Of a stretch of DNA of 64,000 nt, positions 54,311-62,347 are shown one piece after another; the stretch's first letter is position 1, and each line of letters starts with the position of its first letter. A program made the position numbers and the translations under genes. The notes beneath the pieces were generated by a model, which was not told where the DNA came from, made no database searches, and was given only the letters and a program-made list of their open reading frames with translations. The stretch is taken from the NCBI RefSeq assembly GCF_011045115.1, contig NZ_JAAKZG010000002.1, positions 248,001 through 312,000 on the forward strand, in the 5' to 3' direction. The stretch comes from Mesorhizobium zhangyense. GTDB lineage: Bacteria; Pseudomonadota; Alphaproteobacteria; Rhizobiales; Rhizobiaceae.

Positions 54311-55018
54311 CTACGAATAGAGATATCCGACACCGCGAATGGTTCGGATAACCTCGGGCTTGGAAGGATCAATTTCGATCTTCTTGCGCAACCGGGAGAT
54401 GCGGATGTCGATGCTGCGGTCGAACGGGTCCCAGCCTCGGTCGTGCGCCAGTTCGAGGAGTTGATCCCGGTTCAGGACGCGCCCACGATGATCGGCGAAT
54501 ACTTTCAGAAGCTGGAACTCCATCGCTGTGATCGCGATTTCAATGCCGTCCTCGTCGAACAGCTTGTGCGCCTCACGGTCGAAGCTGCAGCGTCCGAACT
54601 GGACCTGCTGAGTACCGTGAGTGCCGGCCTTCATTTCAGGCCGTGCCCGGCCTGAAGTTCTGCGCAACACCGCCTTGAGGCGGGCGAGCAGTTCCCGCAA
54701 ATCCACCGGTTTTGCGATATAGTCATCGGCGCCCATTTCGAGGCCGACGACGCGGTCGATGGTGTCGGCCGAACCCGTCAGCATGAGAATGGCAACGTCT
54801 GAGCGTTCACGCAGATATCGGGCCAGCGACAGCCCATCCTCACCGGGCATCCTTATATCCAGGATTATCGCGTCGATATGGCGTGCATTGGCCAGTTCGC
54901 GCAAAGCCGGGCCGCCATCGACGGGCGTGACGGCATAGCCATGGCGCTCCAGATATTCCGCGACAATGTCACGTATATCCGGCTCGTCGTCGCAAACAAC
55001 GATGTGCGCAGCGTCCAT
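54311..55018 (-). CDS. OmpR-family response regulator
   Basis: A 235-residue two-domain regulator. The receiver domain has the acidic pocket VVCDDEPD, phospho-acceptor Asp in ILDIRMPGEDG, Thr in MLTGSAD and Lys in ADDYIAKPVD. The C-terminal OmpR-type winged helix ends SRLRKKIEIDPSKPEVIRTI and RGVGYLYS. It lies 94 bases downstream of the hybrid PAS kinase on the same strand and is its probable partner. The ATG at 55018 is preferred over a TTG at 55036. Confidence 0.92.
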   Translation of the reverse strand: MDAAHIVVCDDEPDIRDIVAEYLERHGYAVTPVDGGPALRELANARHIDAIILDIRMPGEDGLSLARYLRERSDVAILMLTGSADTIDRVVGLEMGADDYIAKPVDLRELLARLKAVLRRTSGRARPEMKAGTHGTQQVQFGRCSFDREAHKLFDEDGIEIAITAMEFQLLKVFADHRGRVLNRDQLLELAHDRGWDPFDRSIDIRISRLRKKIEIDPSKPEVIRTIRGVGYLYS

Positions 55019-55112
55019 CAAGACATCGGTCGACAAGTAGCTTGCCCCAGATACAAACTATTCTCGTTCACATCGGATGGCAAATCACCGGGCGCCAACA
55101 CCAGTTACACAA

Positions 55113-58100
55113 TCAGATACTTTTGCTCATCAATTTGGACACGAAAGAACGGAGTTCGTCAGGTTTGACCGGTTTTTCGAGATAGGGCCGCTTTGTCGCC
55201 CGCAGGAAAACCTGCGCGTCCGGGCTGATTGTATCGCCCGTCAGGAAGGCCAGCCGCTCGATCTCCGATGGATGGAAATCGGCGACATGGTTGAACAGGT
55301 GGCGGCCATCCATATTCGGCATTTTCAGATCGCTCAGGATCAGGGCGAAGGTGCGGTTCTTCAATTGCCGCACGGCTTCCTCGCCAGATCGGGCGACCGT
55401 GACCTTGAAACCGTCACGCCGCAGTACTTCCGCAATCAGGTCGCCGACCTCCTTCTCATCGTCCACGACAAGACAGGCCAGTCCCGAGGATTTTGCCGGT
55501 TCGTCAGGCTTGATCTCGGCTTTCACACCCGGCCGCGCGGAAGCCGGAAGCGAGACGATGAAGGTGGATCCTTCGCCAACGGTGGTTTCGACCTCGATGG
55601 TTCCACCATGCGACTGGACGATGCGGTGACAGAACGACAGCCCGATCCCGGTTCCCGCACCGACCTCCTTGGTGGTGAAGAACGGCTCAAAGATGCGTGA
55701 CAGGATTTCGCCGGCGATTCCGGGACCTGTGTCGGCGATTCTCACGATCACATTGCCATTCCTGGGGTGCAGATGCGCGGAGATCGTTATTTCTCTTCGT
55801 CCCTCCCAGCCGTGCAAAGCCTGTTCGGCATTGACCAGGAGATTGATCAGTACCTGGCTGAGCTGGTCTGGATCGGCCCAGATCGGCGGGAGACCTTGCT
55901 GGAGGTGAACCGAGAAGGCGACGTCGGAGGAACTGATGGAATAGCTGGCCACCTCGATCGCAGAGGCAACGACGTCATCTATCCGGACGTTCTGGGTCCT
56001 GGTTGGTTGCTGCCGAGCCATAGCCAGGAAGGTCTTGACGATACGGGCGCAACGTTCCGCGGCCTTGCTGATCTTGTCGGCGCGCTCCTCGGTCGTTCGA
56101 TCCTTTGCCGTTTCCTTCAATATCAAGGAAAGCCCGAGCACAACCGAGAGCGGGTTGTTCAGTTCATGCGCCACTCCGGCCAGCAACTCGCCCAAAGCCG
56201 AGAGTTTTTCGTTCTGATGCAGTGTTTCGCGCTGGCGCTCGAGTTCGGTCTGCATCCTGATGCGGTCGGTAAGATCGTAGGCGTGCGAAACGATGACATT
56301 CTCGCCGTGGAAGTCGATGAGCCGGGACGAGATCGAGCACCAGCACGTTCCGCCGTCCTTGCGTTTGAGCTGTGTTTCGAAATCGTCGACCGATCCTTCG
56401 CCCAGAAGTTTCTCGACATATCGCTTCCGGTCTACCTGATCGACATAGTAGTCCGCCGCGTAAGCGACATTGCCAAGCAGTTCGGCCGTTGCGGGGCTGC
56501 GGTAAAGCACCTTGCCGTCGTGAGCGCGGGTCATCTGGATGTTGACCGGGCAGGCTTCAAGAACCTTGCGGACGAGTTCGTCGGCTTCCTTTGCCGCCAG
56601 TTCCGCACGCTTGCGTTCTGTTATGTCGACGCGGGTGACGACGAAGCCGCCCTCGCGGGTGGGGCAGGTCGAAACGAAATACCAGCTGCCGTCGGTATGC
56701 TGGAATTCCTGCTGACGGAACTCGCGCCGGTCCTTCGCCCGCTCGGCCAGCCAGGAGTCTATCCCCTGCGGCGGAACAGGGAACTGTTTTCGCTCTGCAG
56801 TGGTGCGCAGAAAGTCGAACCAGTTCACGCCGGGAGCCAGAACATCCGCGCTTATCGCATGCATCTTGCGATATCGGCTGTTGGCGAGGATCAGGCAATC
56901 ATCCTTGCCGTAAAGCGCAAACCCTTCCGCCAGTGACTCGATCGCATCGATCAGCCGGTCATTGGCCCGCCGTGTCTGGTCCTGGGCCAGGATCATGTCG
57001 TCGATATTTGTCGAGTTGGAGACGATCACCGACTGGCCCTGGAAGTCGATCAGGCGCGCTGAAAGCGAAGCCCAGAACACGCGGTTGTCTGCCGTGTATT
57101 GCTGCACCCGGACGTCGTCGACCCTGCCGTCTTCCTGCAGGGTTTCGACAAGGCGCCGGCTGTCGTCGGCATCGATGTAGTAGTCCGTAATCTTAGCGCG
57201 ATCGCCGTAGAGATTTGCACATGCGGGATTGCGATAAAGCGTCTGGCCGTCGACGGTGGACATGCGTGTGGGCGAAGGGCAGGCATCGAGAACCTGACGC
57301 AGCAAGGCATGGGCGTCGCGTTCGGCGGTCTCGGCCTTCTTGCGCTCGCTGATGTCCGCGCGGGTCACCACGAATCCGCCGAGGCGGGTTGGATGAACCG
57401 ACACCGAGTGCCATTGCCCGTTGCCAAGCTCGACGGGTGCATCCTTCAGGAACCCGACGCGATCCCGAACGCGCTCATTGAACCACTGGTCTTCGCGGCC
57501 GATCGCGGCACGATATGCCCCGCGCCTTGCCGCTTCCCGCAGGAGTTCGGCCCATTCGACCCCGGGCTCGACCATATCCTCGACCAGATGGTTCATTTCG
57601 CGGTAGAGCCGGTTGCACATCACCAGCCGGTTGTCGTCACCGTAGAGCGCGAAGCCCTCGGATAGGGATTCGATAGCGTCCGAAAGCAGCTCGCGCGCCA
57701 GTGCGATTTCGTCGTCACGCTTCTTCTGCTTGGTGACATCGGCAATGCCGCCAAGAATCATCTGCCGCCCTTGATACTCCACGACACGGAGATTGCCGGT
57801 TGCCCAGATTTCCTGACCATCAGCCCGCTTCAGGAGTGCCTCACAATTTTCGACGGTTCCCTTGAGCATGAGCTCGCGGCTGATCTTCCGATACTGCCGC
57901 TGGTCGACGAAATAGTCGCAAAGCTTAGGCATCTTCCGGGCCGCGCTTGCGTTCTTCGGCCAGCCGAACAGCCGCTCGGCGGCGCGGCTCTGGTAAATCA
58001 AATCCCCGGATTCGATATCGTTCATCCACACTGGCAGCGGGTGATGCTTGATGAGAAAGCCGAACAGGTCTTCGCGCCGCTTGCGTTTGGTGATGTCGAG

Positions 58101-58808
58101 AACGCCTATGACGATCGAGGGACGCCCCTGATAGAGCCCGGGCCGGCAATTGGCCGAACACCAGACAATCGTGCCGTCCGACCGCTTGAACTGTATTTCG
58201 TGATCGCGGACGATATCGCTCGCGCTGACGAGTTCCCTGATCTTGTCGAAATCGCGAGGGTCTACGGAATGGTCTGTTATGAATTGCTGCTCATTCGGCT
58301 GCCATTTCCTGCCGAGCAGGTTCGAGGCATCGAGGCTCTCATAGAGGATCTCCATGCTCTTCTCGTCGACCACCCAGACCGGCAGCGGATGACTGTCGGT
58401 GATGCAGCGGAATATCTCCGCGCTGTCCTGATATGCGATCTGCGCCCGCTTGATATCGGTGATGTCGATGCTGACCAGGGCAACGCCGCCGTCGGGCCGG
58501 GGATGTGTCGTCAGCAGTTTCCAGCGCCCGTCCAATGTTTCGGCCTCGACGGGAGCTTTGGCGGTTTCCTTCCAGCGCTCTGCGGCACTTCTAATGAAGC
58601 TGTCGCTCCGCTCGACAGTCCTGCCATCGAAGCTCTTGAACCGGGAAAGAACCCTGGCGCTCGCAGTCTCCAGGGTCATTGAGCCCGGTTCAGCGGCCGT
58701 GGAGGCGCTTTCACCGAAGATCTCGGCATTGGCCTCGACGAGGACGTTCTCGCCATTGAACAAGGCATAGCCGGTTGGCGCATTCATGACTTGGCTTTCG
58801 TCGAGCAT
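55113..58808 (-). CDS. Soluble multi-PAS hybrid histidine kinase with C-terminal receiver
   Basis: About 1231 residues with no membrane segment seen. Around seven PAS-type modules occupy the first 810 residues. Two consecutive long-plus-short PAS pairs look duplicated (DAIESLSEGFALYGDD and DAIESLAEGFALYGKD, each followed by a DYYxD-containing module). The kinase core has the H-box GVAHELNNPLSVVLG, N-box NLLVNAEQAL, G1 IADTGPGIA and G2 GTGIGLSF. The last 115 residues are a receiver with LVVDDEKE, phospho-acceptor in ILSDLKMPNMDG and Lys in YLEKPVKPDEL. It is thus a cytosolic sensor whose signal is unknown. The GTG at 58853 is an alternative start. Confidence 0.9.
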   Translation of the reverse strand: MLDESQVMNAPTGYALFNGENVLVEANAEIFGESASTAAEPGSMTLETASARVLSRFKSFDGRTVERSDSFIRSAAERWKETAKAPVEAETLDGRWKLLTTHPRPDGGVALVSIDITDIKRAQIAYQDSAEIFRCITDSHPLPVWVVDEKSMEILYESLDASNLLGRKWQPNEQQFITDHSVDPRDFDKIRELVSASDIVRDHEIQFKRSDGTIVWCSANCRPGLYQGRPSIVIGVLDITKRKRREDLFGFLIKHHPLPVWMNDIESGDLIYQSRAAERLFGWPKNASAARKMPKLCDYFVDQRQYRKISRELMLKGTVENCEALLKRADGQEIWATGNLRVVEYQGRQMILGGIADVTKQKKRDDEIALARELLSDAIESLSEGFALYGDDNRLVMCNRLYREMNHLVEDMVEPGVEWAELLREAARRGAYRAAIGREDQWFNERVRDRVGFLKDAPVELGNGQWHSVSVHPTRLGGFVVTRADISERKKAETAERDAHALLRQVLDACPSPTRMSTVDGQTLYRNPACANLYGDRAKITDYYIDADDSRRLVETLQEDGRVDDVRVQQYTADNRVFWASLSARLIDFQGQSVIVSNSTNIDDMILAQDQTRRANDRLIDAIESLAEGFALYGKDDCLILANSRYRKMHAISADVLAPGVNWFDFLRTTAERKQFPVPPQGIDSWLAERAKDRREFRQQEFQHTDGSWYFVSTCPTREGGFVVTRVDITERKRAELAAKEADELVRKVLEACPVNIQMTRAHDGKVLYRSPATAELLGNVAYAADYYVDQVDRKRYVEKLLGEGSVDDFETQLKRKDGGTCWCSISSRLIDFHGENVIVSHAYDLTDRIRMQTELERQRETLHQNEKLSALGELLAGVAHELNNPLSVVLGLSLILKETAKDRTTEERADKISKAAERCARIVKTFLAMARQQPTRTQNVRIDDVVASAIEVASYSISSSDVAFSVHLQQGLPPIWADPDQLSQVLINLLVNAEQALHGWEGRREITISAHLHPRNGNVIVRIADTGPGIAGEILSRIFEPFFTTKEVGAGTGIGLSFCHRIVQSHGGTIEVETTVGEGSTFIVSLPASARPGVKAEIKPDEPAKSSGLACLVVDDEKEVGDLIAEVLRRDGFKVTVARSGEEAVRQLKNRTFALILSDLKMPNMDGRHLFNHVADFHPSEIERLAFLTGDTISPDAQVFLRATKRPYLEKPVKPDELRSFVSKLMSKSI

Positions 58809-59181
58809 GTACTGTCTCCATCCCCGTCGAACATCGATTGCGATCGGCCGCACTGTCCGGAAGAGGTATTTCCGAAGGAATACTACCTCTATTTTTCAGG
58901 ATTCATTCAAGATTCCGGCGATTTGTTTCAATTGTTTCAGCCGCATCAAGCAACCCGAGCCTGAATCCCGAAACAAAAGAAACACTTCTGCTTCCCGCCA
59001 GAAAAACAGGTGAAACAACGCTGCGCTAAAACCGGAGCGTCGACTTCGATTGAATCGATCGTTTGCCGAACAGGTTTTTCAAAACCGAACGATGTCGTCA
59101 GTTTCATCAATTTCAGCGGAGCAACGCTGCAATGAAGCGCGACAGCGAAGCCAGAAAATCGAAACAACAACGGAGACTATC
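58809..59181. promoter_or_regulatory. Divergent intergenic region with palindrome and GAAAC clusters
   Basis: GAGGTA-TTCC and GGAA-TACCTC form an imperfect palindrome at 58863-58889, upstream of the kinase start. The next 300 bases contain repeated GTTTC/GAAAC words (for example TTTGTTTCAATTGTTTCAG near 58922, and GAAACAAAAGAAACAC near 58970). No gene is seen. Confidence 0.35.
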
Positions 59182-59550
59182 ATGAGACAGATCATCCTTG
59201 CGTTCGCTGCCATGCTGCCGGCAGTGGGCACCACGCATGCCACCGACATCCTTTCCACCCTGCAGTTTCCGGGCGCAGGCATGACTTCCGCCCGTCACGG
59301 CGACGCCGCCCCACGCTCCATCGTGAAGAAGGTGCCGACCGGCCTCAACTTCTCGTCAAGCGCCTCGATCGGTGCGCCTGCGGCTAACGGAAAGCTTTCA
59401 TCCCGCTACACCTATGGCGACGCGCCGATGCCATCGACTGTCTACAAAGCGCCGCGTGCGCTCGGCTTTTCCTCGGCGGCATCTATGTCCGCCGGCAGCC
59501 GGGGGACAGGCATCGGGGCCAGCCCGCGCATTCTCTACGGCAGCAACTGA
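59182..59550 (+). CDS. Exported protein with two internal repeats
   Basis: A 122-residue protein with a signal peptide (MRQIILAFAAMLPAVGTTHA). The mature part is rich in Ser, Ala and Gly. A motif occurs twice: KVPTGLNFSSSASIGAPA and KAPRALGFSSAASMSAGS, about 45 residues apart. A GCGATAC-like codon spread matches neighbouring genes. A CGGAG ribosome binding site precedes the ATG. The product is not recognised. Low complexity suggests a surface or periplasmic structural peptide. Confidence 0.6.
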   Translation: MRQIILAFAAMLPAVGTTHATDILSTLQFPGAGMTSARHGDAAPRSIVKKVPTGLNFSSSASIGAPAANGKLSSRYTYGDAPMPSTVYKAPRALGFSSAASMSAGSRGTGIGASPRILYGSN

Positions 59551-59648
59551 CGTTGGGCCGGACGGCGGCATTGTCAGAAGGCGCAAAGCTGCACCTGCCG
59601 CCGTCCAGACCGCAATCAACCACGCCGCCGATCGGGCGGTCTCAATCA

Positions 59649-59900
59649 ATGGAGTGTACCGTGTTTGCAATCACCCTTTTACTTTCACCCGACAATCGGG
59701 ACATGTCTCTCATCGAGAGAGTGCGCATCGCCTACGACGCGTTCCGCGCAGATCGGAGTCAGCGCCGGACCGTACGGGACCTGTCCAAGCTGGACGATTA
59801 CATGCTCAAGGACATCGGGATCACGCGATCCGAAATCATGTCGATCGCCTATGACTCATCAACCGAGAGGATGCGCGGTCATGATAACCGGACAGCCTGA
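59649..59900 (+). CDS. DUF1127 (YjiS-like) small protein
   Basis: An 83-residue protein whose core is the DUF1127 pattern: IERVRIAYDAFRADRSQRRT, then VRDLSKLDDYMLKDIGITRS with the conserved L-D-D-x-x-L-x-D-I-G-(I/L)-x-R. Short arginine-rich members influence RNA turnover and small-molecule metabolism in rhizobia and Agrobacterium. The domain itself starts near the ATG at 59703, an alternative start. Its last 20 bases overlap the next gene, an alpha/beta-hydrolase-like protein, so they are co-expressed. Confidence 0.8.
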   Translation: MECTVFAITLLLSPDNRDMSLIERVRIAYDAFRADRSQRRTVRDLSKLDDYMLKDIGITRSEIMSIAYDSSTERMRGHDNRTA

Positions 59901-60747
59901 CCGGTTCGCTTTCGAGCCTATTTCGAGGGATCCCCGCTTGCCGGTGCTTGCCTTGCATGATGGGGCGAGTTCCGGCCGGCAATGGCAGGGCCTCTCGAAC
60001 TATCTTCGCGGCCGGTATCAGTTGATCGCGCCGGATCTCCCGGAGCACGTGGACGTCGGTTTGCGCACAGCGAATGACGTCCACGATATAGCCCAGCTTC
60101 TTATCGGCAAGCTCGCCCCTCACACGGTCCCGATACATATCGTCGGCCATGGCCATGGTGCTGCGGTGGCGCTGGAAATCGCGCTGTCCCGGCCGACATT
60201 GGTCCGAAGCCTGACGCTGATCGAGCCGACTTGCTTCCACCTGTTGCTCGCGGATGATCCGGCTGATCGGATGCTGTTTAGCGAACTCGTCGATCTTGCC
60301 GATCGAATGGCGGCATCCATCGCCGCTATCAGGCCGACTGATGCAATTCAGGCCTATATCGACTTCTGGTATGGAGCCGGCGCCTGGTCCAGAACCAGCA
60401 GCGGCCTGCGCGCGTATCTCGCTTCTCAGGCCGAACAGGTGGCGATGACGCTTGCGGCGTCCCTGGCCGAGTACTGGCCCTTGTCGCGCTGCAGGCGGGT
60501 GTCGTGTCCGACACTGGCAGTCATGGCGCTGGAAAGCCCTGCCGCAAGCCTTCGCGTCACGGAACTTGTCGCAGAAGCAATAATCGGAGCGCGTCTCGTC
60601 ATGATTCCCGGCGCCGGGCACATGGCGCCGCTGACCGATCCGCATATTCTCGATCCGTTGATAGGCTCACACTTGAAATCAGTCGATCATATAGAGACGA
60701 TGCAACCATCGTGGCTCCGCGCAGGTCGACCAAAACGCGCCGCCTGA
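59881..60747 (+). CDS. Alpha/beta-hydrolase-fold protein lacking the nucleophile
   Basis: A 288-residue alpha/beta-hydrolase-like protein: VLALHDGASSGRQWQGLSNY (oxyanion region), YQLIAPDLPEH, then the nucleophile-elbow position IHIVGHGHGAAVALEIAL, and PGAGHMAPLTDP with the catalytic His. The elbow G-x-S-x-G reads GHGHG, with Gly91 where Ser should be. The protein may be catalytically inert or use another mechanism. The start overlaps the DUF1127 gene by 20 bases. The function is unknown. Confidence 0.8.
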   Translation: MITGQPDRFAFEPISRDPRLPVLALHDGASSGRQWQGLSNYLRGRYQLIAPDLPEHVDVGLRTANDVHDIAQLLIGKLAPHTVPIHIVGHGHGAAVALEIALSRPTLVRSLTLIEPTCFHLLLADDPADRMLFSELVDLADRMAASIAAIRPTDAIQAYIDFWYGAGAWSRTSSGLRAYLASQAEQVAMTLAASLAEYWPLSRCRRVSCPTLAVMALESPAASLRVTELVAEAIIGARLVMIPGAGHMAPLTDPHILDPLIGSHLKSVDHIETMQPSWLRAGRPKRAA

Positions 60748-60936
60748 GTGTGAAGCACCGTGTCTCGCGGTCGAAACAAACTTGCAGGTTCTCAATCGAC
60801 AGTAGTGCGCTCTTTCCCCGACTTCGCTTAGATTGGATTGGCGATGTCTTTGATTGGCCCTGCAGCTGTGTCACCTTTTTCGGGGCGATCCATGGCGGCG
60901 GCTGATGTCTTCACGAGGAAACCAAGGAGCAGACTT

Positions 60937-61956
60937 ATGACCAGAATCGTCCCGGTGTTGGATTTGAGCCGGCTTGAACAGGGCCACTCGGAAAGCCGGA
61001 CATTTCTTGCCGATCTCCGCTCGGCAGCCCGCGACGTCGGTTTCTTCTATCTGAGCGGCCACGGAATAACCGAAGACGAGATCGCCGACGTTTTGACAGC
61101 TTCGCGGCAGTTCTTTGCGTTGCCCGAGACCGACAAGCTTGCCATCGAGATGGTCAATTCCTCGCAGTTTCGCGGCTACACGCGTGCGGGCGGCGAACTG
61201 ACCAAGGGCAAGGCCGACTGGCGCGAGCAGCTCGACATCGGTGTCGAGCGCGACGCCATTCCGCAAGGCCCGGACACCCCGGCCTGGACGCGGCTGCAAG
61301 GACCAAATCAATGGCCGGGGCAGTTGCCGAGCCTGAAGCCCGCTTTGCTCGCCTGGCAGGCAAAGGCGACGGCGGTGGCGATACGCCTGCTGAAGGCTTT
61401 CGCTGTCGCGCTCGAGCAGCCGGAAGATGCGTTCGATCCCATCTACCGCGAATCGCCCAATCACCGAATGAAGATCGTGCGCTATCCCGGCCGGGACACG
61501 ACCGGCGACGGCCAGGGGGTCGGGGCGCACAAGGATGGCGGCTTCCTGACCTTGCTGCTGCAGGACGAAAACAAGGGGCTGCAGGTCGAGTATGACGGTC
61601 ACTGGGTGGATGTCGACCCGATCCCCGGAACGCTCGTCGTCAACATCGGCGAACTTCTCGAGCTTGCGTCGAACGGGTACTTGCGGGCGACGGTTCACCG
61701 CGTGATTACGCCGCCGGTCGGTGTGGAACGTATCTCGGTACCGTTTTTCTTCAGCGCGCGCCTTGATGCCACCATCCCGCTTCTGACCCTGCCCGAAGAA
61801 CTGGCAGGGGAGGCGCAGGGACCAGCGAGCGACCCGGACAATCCGCTGTTTCGCGATGTCGGCACGAATGTTCTGAAGAGCCGATTGCGCTCGCATCCGG
61901 ACGTAGCGCGGCGACACTATGCCGATCTGCTGGACTCGACTTTGGCGTCGACCTGA
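60937..61956 (+). CDS. 2-oxoglutarate/Fe(II)-dependent oxygenase, isopenicillin N synthase-like
   Basis: A 339-residue oxygenase. The N-terminal DIOX_N region has VGFFYLSGHGITEDEIADVL. The jelly-roll core has the iron facial triad: His and Asp in GAHKDGGFLTLLLQDE and the second His in YLRATVHRVI, followed by the 2-oxoglutarate-binding R-x-S in ERISVPFFF. Members hydroxylate or cyclise small molecules. The ATG at 60937 has an AAGGAG ribosome binding site 7 bases away. The substrate is unknown. The next gene is 390 bases downstream beyond a predicted small RNA. Confidence 0.88.
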   Translation: MTRIVPVLDLSRLEQGHSESRTFLADLRSAARDVGFFYLSGHGITEDEIADVLTASRQFFALPETDKLAIEMVNSSQFRGYTRAGGELTKGKADWREQLDIGVERDAIPQGPDTPAWTRLQGPNQWPGQLPSLKPALLAWQAKATAVAIRLLKAFAVALEQPEDAFDPIYRESPNHRMKIVRYPGRDTTGDGQGVGAHKDGGFLTLLLQDENKGLQVEYDGHWVDVDPIPGTLVVNIGELLELASNGYLRATVHRVITPPVGVERISVPFFFSARLDATIPLLTLPEELAGEAQGPASDPDNPLFRDVGTNVLKSRLRSHPDVARRHYADLLDSTLAST

Positions 61957-62039
61957 GTCGTCGGTTTTTCGCGAGCAGAGGATACTGTCCTCACAAGGAA
62001 GACTATTCGCTGAGTGTCGGTATCTTTAGAATGAAATTC

Positions 62040-62177
62040 GTATCAAAGAGGATCGAATCGGCGCATAAAAGAAAAATCATCTGGTTCTTCTCCTCCCATT
62101 GGAACCGGATGTGTGTTCCCCTCTGGAGGTTTTAAACCTTCAATTCGCCGGGCCGTATTCGAGCCCGGCTTTCTTTT
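62040..62177 (+). ncRNA. Candidate AbcR-family (alpha-r15) small RNA
   Basis: A hairpin ATCTGGTTC...GAACCGGAT exposes TTCTCCTCCCATTG in its loop (62088-62111), the anti-Shine-Dalgarno feature of rhizobial AbcR RNAs. A second CCCCTCTGGAGG element follows. A textbook terminator, GCCGGGC-(CGTATTCGA)-GCCCGGC then TTTCTTTT (62147-62177), ends it. I recall the GAUCGAAUCGGCGCAU start and CCGUAUUCGA terminator loop from this family. The 5' end is approximate. AbcR RNAs repress many ABC-transporter mRNAs with Hfq. Confidence 0.6.
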
Positions 62178-62347
62178 GCTTGATGCAGTGTGTGCCAGGA
62201 TGGCGCTCTTCGGCGGCCGTTGAGAAGCGGTTTGCTCCACCACACAGCTTGGTGAAACGAAATACCTTTCCCGGATGGCCTGGACGGCTCATCTTCTGGG
62301 TCGATGCAACATCCGGCTTAACATCATCGTTTGTCGAAAGTCCTCCC

